DNA of 29,694 nucleotides. Source: an uncultured Campylobacter sp. (GTDB lineage: Bacteria > Campylobacterota > Campylobacteria > Campylobacterales > Campylobacteraceae). The stretch covers positions 1-29,694 of the forward strand of contig NZ_CALBWL010000007.1 in assembly GCF_937973075.1 (NCBI RefSeq). The letters run 5' to 3'. This document shows, piece after piece, positions 23,965 to 29,694 of this stretch. The translations under genes and the position numbers were made by a program. Below the pieces are notes generated by a model. It searched no databases. It had not been told where the DNA came from and saw only the letters and a list, made by a program, of their open reading frames with translations. The stretch's first letter is position 1. Every line of letters starts with the position of its first letter.

Positions 23965-26021
23965 TAATCTTTTTTCGCCTTTCGTTTTTTGCTTGAGTTT
24001 TGCTCTGCATCTTGGGTGCCGCTCGCTTCTTTAACCTCTTTGGCCTTGGCATTTTTAGTTTTGGTGCCGCTTTGTTTTACGTTTTTTGCCTCGGAGCTTT
24101 TGCTTTCCGCATTGTTTTTTGGCGCGGCTTTAGTTTTAGAATTTTTACTTTCTATGTCGTTTTTTAGTGCAGCTTCAGTTGCGGTTTTATTTTTCGGCGT
24201 GGTTTTAGTTTTGACAGTTTTGCTCGCCGTGCCGCTTTGTTTTGCGTTTTTGACCTCTAAATTCTCGCTTTTTGCATCGCTTTTCGAGAGATTTTTAGCT
24301 TCGGCGTCCTTCTTCTGCGAGGCATCCTTCTGTAAGGCATCATTATCCTGCGGAGTATCCTTCTGCGCGGTATCTTTTTGCGAAGCGTCCTTTGAAATTT
24401 TACCGCGCTTAGAGCTTGCGTCGCCTTTTGAAATTTGACTTTGCTTTTGTTCTGTGCCGCCTTTAGACGCGCCTTTTGAAATTTTATCCTGCTTTCGATC
24501 CGCGCCGCTTTGCTTTGTGCTTTTAGCCTCTAAATTCTCGTTTTTTGCGCTGCTTCGTTTTGTATTTTTAACCTCGGAATTTTTGTTATTCGCGTTACTT
24601 TTAACCTCGGAATTGTCACCCTCCATGTCGCTTTGTTTGGTCGAGCTTCGATCTGTTGCGGTATCTGAGCTTACCGAGGCGTTTAAATTTGCCGAAGCGC
24701 TAGAATTTTCGTCTGCTTCGGAGCTTGAGTCTGCTTGAACGCTCGAAATTTTATCTGTTTGAACGGCGGGAATTTTATTAACTTGGGCGCTCGATATTTC
24801 GCTTTTGCCGTCGTTTGAAATTCCGTCCGCATCCCTGCTTTCGGGCGCGTTTGAAATTTGATCCGTTTTAGCATCCGCCTCTTTGTCTTCGCAAGTGCGC
24901 AAATTCGCGCCATTGCCGCGACTTTCGGCCAGATCATTTCTGATGCCGTATCCTTCGCCTGCGCGATCTTTTAAATTTGCCCCGACCGCCTCGTTTATGT
25001 TATTGAAGCCGTCTGCGCGCAGAAGCTTCGCGAGTCCCTCGTTGATCGATTTTGCAACAAAAGGACCTTTGAAGATAAAGGCGGTAAAAATTTGAACCAG
25101 GCTCGCGCCCGATTTGATGCGCTCATAGGCCTCCTGCGCGCTGTCTATGCCGCCGCAGCTGATTAGGATCGTGCGGCCGAAGAGTTCGCGAGCGACCTGT
25201 GCGAAAAGTTTTCGCGATTTTTCGGTGATCAGCTTGCCGCTTAAGCCGCCGAAGCCCCTAGCGTTGGGGCTTAGCGAATAATCAACGCTCGTGTTGTTTA
25301 TGATGATGCCGCTTGCGCCGCTTTGCACTGCGCACTCGCACAGCGCGATCGCCTGATCCGCGCTCATATCGGGCGCCAGCTTTAAAACGAGCGGTCTGTT
25401 CGTGATCTTTTTCATCGCTCCGATCAGCTCGCTTATGAAGCTGTTTTCTTGCAAAGCGCGCAGATTAGGGGTGTTCGGCGAGCTTACGTTGATGATGAAA
25501 AAATCGCACAATCCGTTAAATTTACGACCCAAGGCTTCATAATCGCTTAGCGCGTCCTCGTTCGAAGTGGTCTTATTTTTGCCGATATTTGCGGCGATCG
25601 GGATTTTAAAAGGATAAATTTTTCGCACGCGACGCTCGATAACATCGGCGCCTTCGTTGTTAAAGCCCATCGCGTTTTGGATACTTTCCTCCGCTACGAG
25701 GCGAAAAAGTCGCGGCTTTTCGTTGCCGCTTTGAGGACGCGGCGTAAAGGTGCCAAAATCGATGTGTCCGAAGCCGAGAGCTGCTAGCGGTACGATCATC
25801 GTGGCGTTTTTGTCGAAGCCGCCCGCGATACCTACTGGATTATCGAAGCTTAAATTCCATATATTTTGAGTTAAAATTTCATCTTTATAAACGCTGAATT
25901 TTGCTAAAGCCTCAAGCCCGCCCGGAGTCGCATAGAGCGCGCGAAGTCCGAATTCTGCGATCTTATGAGCGGTTTCGGGATCGAATAGAAAAAAGATTTT
26001 TTTCAAGGTATCGTAATTCAT
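23964..26021 (-). CDS. pyrD: Class 2 dihydroorotate dehydrogenase with a ~330-residue Lys/Ser-rich tail
   Basis: A 685-residue protein; the family is normally ~335-355. Residues 1-~357 are a complete class 2 enzyme: membrane-associating N-terminal helices (KKIFFLFDPETAHKIAE), FMN contacts (GIAGGFDKN), NVSSPNTPNLR with probable catalytic base Ser181, and ISCGGIDSAQEA. It oxidises dihydroorotate to orotate using quinone. From ~358 to 685 the sequence is low-complexity and rich in Lys, Ser, Ala, Asp, Gln and Thr. Near-repeats are KNAKQSGT, KNVKQSGT, SKGD and QKDASQKKD, ending KKRKAKKD. The tail is in frame with no stop across ~980 bases. I infer a disordered polyampholyte extension of unknown role. 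GAGGAAAA precedes the ATG. It is the first gene of the operon. Confidence 0.93.
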   Translation of the reverse strand: MNYDTLKKIFFLFDPETAHKIAEFGLRALYATPGGLEALAKFSVYKDEILTQNIWNLSFDNPVGIAGGFDKNATMIVPLAALGFGHIDFGTFTPRPQSGNEKPRLFRLVAEESIQNAMGFNNEGADVIERRVRKIYPFKIPIAANIGKNKTTSNEDALSDYEALGRKFNGLCDFFIINVSSPNTPNLRALQENSFISELIGAMKKITNRPLVLKLAPDMSADQAIALCECAVQSGASGIIINNTSVDYSLSPNARGFGGLSGKLITEKSRKLFAQVARELFGRTILISCGGIDSAQEAYERIKSGASLVQIFTAFIFKGPFVAKSINEGLAKLLRADGFNNINEAVGANLKDRAGEGYGIRNDLAESRGNGANLRTCEDKEADAKTDQISNAPESRDADGISNDGKSEISSAQVNKIPAVQTDKISSVQADSSSEADENSSASANLNASVSSDTATDRSSTKQSDMEGDNSEVKSNANNKNSEVKNTKRSSAKNENLEAKSTKQSGADRKQDKISKGASKGGTEQKQSQISKGDASSKRGKISKDASQKDTAQKDTPQDNDALQKDASQKKDAEAKNLSKSDAKSENLEVKNAKQSGTASKTVKTKTTPKNKTATEAALKNDIESKNSKTKAAPKNNAESKSSEAKNVKQSGTKTKNAKAKEVKEASGTQDAEQNSSKKRKAKKD

Positions 26022-26375
26022 AATTTTTCCTCAAATTTTGCATAATGGTAGCTAAAATTTAATTAAATATAGATAAGGATTTCGCGCCGTATTTGCAATC
26101 TGCGGCGGTTAAATTTAATTTTAGAATTACGCGCCGAAATGCTGCGTAAAATTTCTACGGCTCGCCGCAATGATCTGAATTTACGCAGAAGTTCAAAGAT
26201 GCGCGCCGCAAATTTTATAAATTTAGCCCGCCCGGGTACGTGCCGAAACGCGCGGCGTCCGTAGCGCGGCTCGCGATGGCGGGCGTTGTCGCGATTTTAT
26301 CCTGTGTCGATCTGCGCTCAATCCCGCTGACGCTAAATTTTAAAATTTAAAGCGTCTTACTCGCGCTGTTTGAGT
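26022..26375. other. Non-coding interval between pyrD and the AtpI-like gene
   Basis: About 350 bases without a gene. The right-hand half is GC-rich (CGCGCGGCGTCCGTAGCGCGGC) and contains a 7-bp inverted repeat, GCCCGCC at 26226-26232 and GGCGGGC at 26278-26284. This could form a large hairpin behind the AtpI-like gene but has no T-run. The left ~60 bases are the AT-rich pyrD leader. Confidence 0.45.
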
Positions 26376-27515
26376 TTAGCGCGCCTCTTTGCCGCCGAAA
26401 GCAACAATCATCGTGCCCAGAGGAATGATCGCAACGCCCAAGATAATCGCTAGCGGGTTTAGCAAGGACAGCTTGGCAAGCAGGTAGATCGCTGTCACGA
26501 GCGCCGCGTAAGACAAAATTTTAAACGGAGAGAAAAACGCTCCCGCAAAATTGCTCCGCACCTCGCTCCGCTCAAACTCGCCCTCAAAATCGTCCGCGCC
26601 TTCGAAGTCATCATTTGATCCATCGTGCGCGCCGCCAAACCCACCCCCAAAATCGCTCGTACCGCCGCCCGGCTCGCTGCTATCTACGCCGCCGCTCAGA
26701 TCGCTGCTCGCTGCATTTTTCAAGTCGTCGCAACGCACGCCTATATCGCCTTGTGAACTATCACTAGCTTCGTCGTTTATGCCGCCGTGTGAGTCGCTAC
26801 AAGTCGCGCTGCCATTCATATTAAATTTATCGGCGGTGCGTCCCAAAGCGGTTGCGCCGCAAGCGGAGGTTTCGTTGCGGCTGCTCTTGGTGGAATTTAT
26901 GTTGCACTCGGCAGCGGCGGTTATGTCGCGCTCGGCTGTGAAATTTTCGGTATCTTCGTCGGCGGTAGAGCTTGCGGCACACTCGGCGGCGGTTTCATCG
27001 TACAGGGCGTGGCTATCATCGTTTTCGACGCAGCTATCGCCGCTCGTGAAATTTACTGCGCCTTTGGAATTTCGCGCGTTTGAAATTTCGGCGCCTGAAT
27101 TTGCTCCCCTAAAGCTTTCGCTCTTTAAATTTTCGACGTCACAAATTTCGCTGTATAAAATTTTATCGTCGCCGCTTGCGACGTCTCGGTTTTCGCCGCC
27201 AAAGCTTGCGGAATTCGTATCGTTTGCGGAAGTTTCGCCGCTTATAAAACCGGCGGAATTCTTAGGGCTTTGCCGTAAAATTTCATCGTATTTGCCGGCT
27301 CTGAGTTCATCTTCTATTTTGTTGCGGTAAGCGCGAAACGAAAAATATACCGCGCCGAATGCGCCCAAAAATCCCGCTTCCAGGCTAAGAAGCCAGGCAA
27401 GCGCTCGCGCGCCGAAAGAGCCCGCGCCGAAAAATCCGCCGCCGCAAAGCGCTAGCCCAAGCAGGGCAAACGCCGCGTTTAGCGCGCAGTATATGAGCAA
27501 AAATCGCCTATTCAA
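26376..27515 (-). CDS. AtpI-like four-TM membrane protein with a ~235-residue low-complexity insertion
   Basis: A 379-residue protein. Residues 1-83 hold two hydrophobic segments (LLIYCALNAAFALLGLAL; ARALAWLLSLEAGFLGAFGA) plus a basic turn (YRNKIEDELRAGKYDEIL). Residues ~320-379 hold two more (ILSYAALVTAIYLLAKLS; LAIILGVAIIPLGTMIVAF). Joined, these ~143 residues resemble a small four-TM ATP-synthase subunit I/YqhA-size protein. Residues ~84-318 are acidic and Ser/Asn/Gly/Ala-rich without predicted structure. The start is TTG overlapping the atpZ stop (TTGA), so it is coupled to atpZ, which supports a link to ATP synthase assembly. The AtpI assignment is inference from topology and context. 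Confidence 0.7.
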   Translation of the reverse strand: MNRRFLLIYCALNAAFALLGLALCGGGFFGAGSFGARALAWLLSLEAGFLGAFGAVYFSFRAYRNKIEDELRAGKYDEILRQSPKNSAGFISGETSANDTNSASFGGENRDVASGDDKILYSEICDVENLKSESFRGANSGAEISNARNSKGAVNFTSGDSCVENDDSHALYDETAAECAASSTADEDTENFTAERDITAAAECNINSTKSSRNETSACGATALGRTADKFNMNGSATCSDSHGGINDEASDSSQGDIGVRCDDLKNAASSDLSGGVDSSEPGGGTSDFGGGFGGAHDGSNDDFEGADDFEGEFERSEVRSNFAGAFFSPFKILSYAALVTAIYLLAKLSLLNPLAIILGVAIIPLGTMIVAFGGKEAR

Positions 27516-27811
27516 TCCCGCTCATCCCATTCATCATCATCGTCGAAATTTTTCGGATCGGCCTTGTATTTCGGATCGTTTTCAAGCTCTTTTAAGCTCG
27601 AATTTAGCGCCTTGCACGCGCGGTAAACGTTCAGAAACGCCGCTGCGATGCCGATAGCGATGCCAAGCCAGAGCAGAAGCAGCGAGCCCGTGAGGTGTCG
27701 CAGTCCAAGCCCGATCGCTACGCCGATGCCGATCGCTACGACGATGGAGATGCCCAGGCTGATGTCGCAGGCGCCCTTTACGATTTTGTTTAAATTTTTC
27801 GTTGCTCTCAT
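27512..27811 (-). CDS. AtpZ/AtpI-family small membrane protein
   Basis: A 99-residue protein with two hydrophobic segments (GISIVVAIGIGVAIGLGLRH; LLLLWLGIAIGIAAAFLNVY) separated by a short loop, then a charged C-terminus (ENDPKYKADPKNFDDDDEW). The LSLGxS...GxxxG...G(I/A)xxGF-N-x-Y-R pattern is that of AtpZ-type proteins, which help F0 assembly or Mg2+ uptake near F1F0 operons. It lies 31 bases behind hemL, as in C. jejuni, rather than beside atp genes. Confidence 0.8.
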   Translation of the reverse strand: MRATKNLNKIVKGACDISLGISIVVAIGIGVAIGLGLRHLTGSLLLLWLGIAIGIAAAFLNVYRACKALNSSLKELENDPKYKADPKNFDDDDEWDERD

Positions 27812-27842
27812 CTAAAATCCGTAAAATTTTAAAATGCAGCCC

Positions 27843-29114
27843 TCAAAGCGCCGCCATCGCTTCATCCGCCGCGTTTAGCGCAAAGTCGATCTGCGCTTCG
27901 TCCATCGTGGAGCAGATAAAGCCCGTCTCAAACTGACTAGGCGCCAAAAATACGCCGCGCTTAATCATCGCGCCGTGAAATTTTGCGAAGCGCGCGGTGT
28001 CTGCCTGCAGGGCACCATCGTAGTCGCGCACCTCTTCGTCTGCGAAAAAGTAGCCGAACATCGAGCCTACGCAGGCGGTTTGCAGCGCGATGCCGCGGCG
28101 CTGCGCTATGGCGCAAAGCCCATCCGTAAGCCTACGCGCCAGCTCGCCGAGCCTTTCGTAAAGGCCGCTGTTAGCGTAAATTTTACTTAGGCTAGCGATG
28201 CCCGCAGCCATTGCGACGGGGTTTCCGCTTAGCGTGCCTGCTTGATATACTGCTCCTAGCGGGCTTATTATATCCATGATTTCGCGCTTGCCTGCAAACG
28301 CCGCCACGCTCATACCGCCGCCGATGACCTTGCCGAAGGTTACCAGATCGCCGCGGACGCCGTAGATGCCGTAGCTGCCTAGCTCGCTCGCGCGAAAGCC
28401 GCTCATTACCTCGTCGATTATCAGCACGATCTTTTTCTCGTCGCACAGCGCGCGAAGCTCGGTTAAAAATTCGGGATCCGCCGGCACCAAGCCCATATTT
28501 CCCGCGATAGGCTCAATGATGATCGTGCCGATGTCGTTTTGCGCTAGGACGTCCTTTACGCTTTGTATGTCGTTGTATCTGGCTAGGTAGGTGTTTTTTG
28601 CGACGTCCTCCGGCACGCCCGCGCTGCTTGCGTTACCGAAGGTGCTCGCGCCGCTGCCTGCTTTGACGAGCAGGCTGTCGCTGTGACCGTGGTAGCAACC
28701 CTCAAATTTTAAAATTTTATCCCGTCCGCTAAAGGCGCGCGCAAGACGGATCGCGCTCATCGTGGCTTCCGTGCCGCTGCTGGTAAAGCGGATCTTATCT
28801 AGGAAATCAAAATTTTTTAGCACGAGCGAGGCAAGCTGCGTCTCAAGCGGGCTGGATGCGCCGAAGCTTAGCCCTTTTTTGGCGGTTTGCACGACGGCGC
28901 GCTCAATGTCTGCGTCGGCGTGACCGAAGATGAGCGGACCCCAGCTCTGCACGAAGTCGAGATATTTTTTGCCCTCGACGTCGTAGATGTACGAGCCCTC
29001 GCCGCGATCCACCATAAAAGGCTCGCCGCCTACGTTACCGAATGCTCGCACAGGCGAATCTACGCCGCCCGGGATAAGTTTTTGTGCTGCTAAAAATTCG
29101 TCGTGATTATTCAT
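27843..29114 (-). CDS. hemL: Glutamate-1-semialdehyde 2,1-aminomutase
   Basis: A 423-residue class III aminotransferase of usual length. The PLP Lys262 lies in TFGKVIGGGM. Other family motifs are PGGVDSPVRAF (14-24), FTSSGTEATMSA and IIDEVMSGFR. It converts glutamate-1-semialdehyde to 5-aminolevulinate, the C5-pathway entry to heme. The ATG overlaps the cytochrome c stop (ATGA, 29111-29114) and has an AAGGAG site, so the two are translationally coupled. Heme supply and a c-type cytochrome sharing one operon makes functional sense. Confidence 0.97.
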   Translation of the reverse strand: MNNHDEFLAAQKLIPGGVDSPVRAFGNVGGEPFMVDRGEGSYIYDVEGKKYLDFVQSWGPLIFGHADADIERAVVQTAKKGLSFGASSPLETQLASLVLKNFDFLDKIRFTSSGTEATMSAIRLARAFSGRDKILKFEGCYHGHSDSLLVKAGSGASTFGNASSAGVPEDVAKNTYLARYNDIQSVKDVLAQNDIGTIIIEPIAGNMGLVPADPEFLTELRALCDEKKIVLIIDEVMSGFRASELGSYGIYGVRGDLVTFGKVIGGGMSVAAFAGKREIMDIISPLGAVYQAGTLSGNPVAMAAGIASLSKIYANSGLYERLGELARRLTDGLCAIAQRRGIALQTACVGSMFGYFFADEEVRDYDGALQADTARFAKFHGAMIKRGVFLAPSQFETGFICSTMDEAQIDFALNAADEAMAAL

Positions 29115-29557
29115 TTTTTCTCCTTCTTTTTGGGTTGATTTATCGATTTTATATATTTGTAGATGATGATGATCTCGTTTTGCGTCAGGAAGTAGCTTGG
29201 CATCACGTCGCGCGAGCTACTGATCCCGTCGGCGAGCTCCTGAAGCGAGAGATTGTTGATCGGCGGCGCATTTAGGGCGCGCTCGTAGTAGGCGCCCGAG
29301 GTGCGGTTAAATTCTTTATACTTTACGATCAGCGAGCCCTCGCCCTTTTCGCCGTGGCACTTGTCGCAGCCCACGCCGCGCGGGTTTTTATACAGCATCG
29401 CGCCGTATTCCTCGTCGGTGATGAAGCTCTCGGCTTGTGCGCCGCGAGGTAGAAAAAATATGGTCGCGGTTAAAAATAGCGCTAAAAATATGAAATTTCG
29501 CATCTTCTCGTTTCGAATTTTTGGCGCAATAATATAAAAAATGTGCTTAAATTTCAT
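29111..29557 (-). CDS. Periplasmic c-type cytochrome, single heme
   Basis: A small cytochrome c with one CxxCH site (GVGCDKCHGEKGEG) and a downstream axial Met candidate in RDVMPSYFLT. The signal peptide is MRNFIFLALFLTATIFFLPRGAQA. Two starts are possible. ATG 29557 overlaps the kinase stop as ATGA and suggests coupling, giving 148 residues with an 18-residue preamble. ATG 29503 gives a cleaner signal peptide (130 residues) with GAGAAG directly before it. I give the longer form but regard 29503 as equally likely. The mature protein is periplasmic and probably carries electrons. Confidence 0.88.
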   Translation of the reverse strand: MKFKHIFYIIAPKIRNEKMRNFIFLALFLTATIFFLPRGAQAESFITDEEYGAMLYKNPRGVGCDKCHGEKGEGSLIVKYKEFNRTSGAYYERALNAPPINNLSLQELADGISSSRDVMPSYFLTQNEIIIIYKYIKSINQPKKKEKK

Positions 29558-29694
29558 AACGTCGCTATATTTTCGATCCCCTCAAAATAAAATACGTTTA
29601 ACTCATCCTCTCTGCGGTAGAGGAATTTTAGTCCGTGCGCCTTGGCGATGTTATCGACGATGTAGAGCCCCAGGCCGAAGCTTTGTTTGGCGTT
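29554..29694 (-). CDS. Sensor histidine kinase, C-terminal end only
   Basis: The last 46 codons of a protein entering from the right edge. They contain the G2 box of the HATPase domain (SFGLGLYIVDNIAKAHGL), then a final beta strand region and TGA at 29554-29556. This is the end of an ArsS/CrdS-like two-component sensor. The stop overlaps the ATG of the cytochrome gene (ATGA). The response regulator would be expected outside the window. Confidence 0.82.
   Translation of the reverse strand, partial: NAKQSFGLGLYIVDNIAKAHGLKFLYRREDELNVFYFEGIENIATL

Noticed and set aside
26226..26284. GCCCGCC/GGCGGGC inverted repeat as terminator or RNA gene
   Set aside because: The stem is only 7 bp, with a 45-base loop and no T-run. 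No tRNA-like clover pattern could be built.
1..29694. CRISPR arrays, tRNA/rRNA genes, transposases or integrases
   Set aside because: None was seen on either strand. The only direct repeats are coding modules of the adhesin and the degenerate 39-bp array, which have no uniform spacers.

Overview
The window is chromosomal DNA from a Campylobacter-type epsilonproteobacterium. Two gene blocks match the order I know from Campylobacter jejuni: htrA / cbpA-hspR-kefB, and pyrD - M16 peptidase - dapA - SDR reductase. The linked cytochrome c - hemL - atpZ set fits too. The balanced GC and the many TAAATTT/AAATTTTA words suggest an oral species such as C. gracilis, C. showae or C. rectus. This species guess is inference, not a measurement.

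Layout. 1-5161 (minus): the first ~1,720 codons of a giant secreted repeat adhesin with a signal peptide, a GG-rich beta-helix-like region and at least three copies of a ~450-550-residue module; it runs off the left edge. 5162-6011: non-coding, with a strong hairpin terminator. 6012-10959: stress and ion homeostasis genes, with htrA (minus) divergent from cbpA-hspR (plus), then kefB. A HAIR-like HspR operator overlaps the cbpA -35 box. 11218-15453 (minus): accessory genes, several damaged: a membrane gene split by an in-frame TAA, a SAM methyltransferase, an SF0329-like gene with TGA at codon 4, two coupled hypothetical genes and the C-terminal remnant of an ABC ATPase.

15759-17509 (minus): rseP and the YggS/PLPBP gene, overlapping by 4 bp. 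17510-18130: a non-coding stretch with degenerate ~39-bp repeats. 18131-20411 (minus): an islet of seven small membrane-protein genes, two of them too short for usual ORF cut-offs, lying between rseP and pgsA. Two of the seven carry seven-base A/T runs at which a one-base change would give a longer reading frame. 20488-26021 (minus): a tightly packed operon read pyrD -> M16 peptidase -> dapA -> fabL-like SDR -> pgsA. The pyrD product carries a ~330-residue Lys/Ser-rich tail. 26376-29694 (minus): a coupled operon read sensor kinase (3' end only) -> cytochrome c -> hemL -> atpZ -> AtpI-like membrane protein, the last with a ~235-residue low-complexity insertion.

The genes cover envelope quality control (HtrA, RseP), heat-shock control (CbpA/HspR), lysine/peptidoglycan, pyrimidine, phospholipid, fatty-acid and heme synthesis, and ATP synthase assembly. 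The least explained parts are the seven-gene membrane islet, the PyrD tail, the AtpI-like insertion and the modular adhesin.
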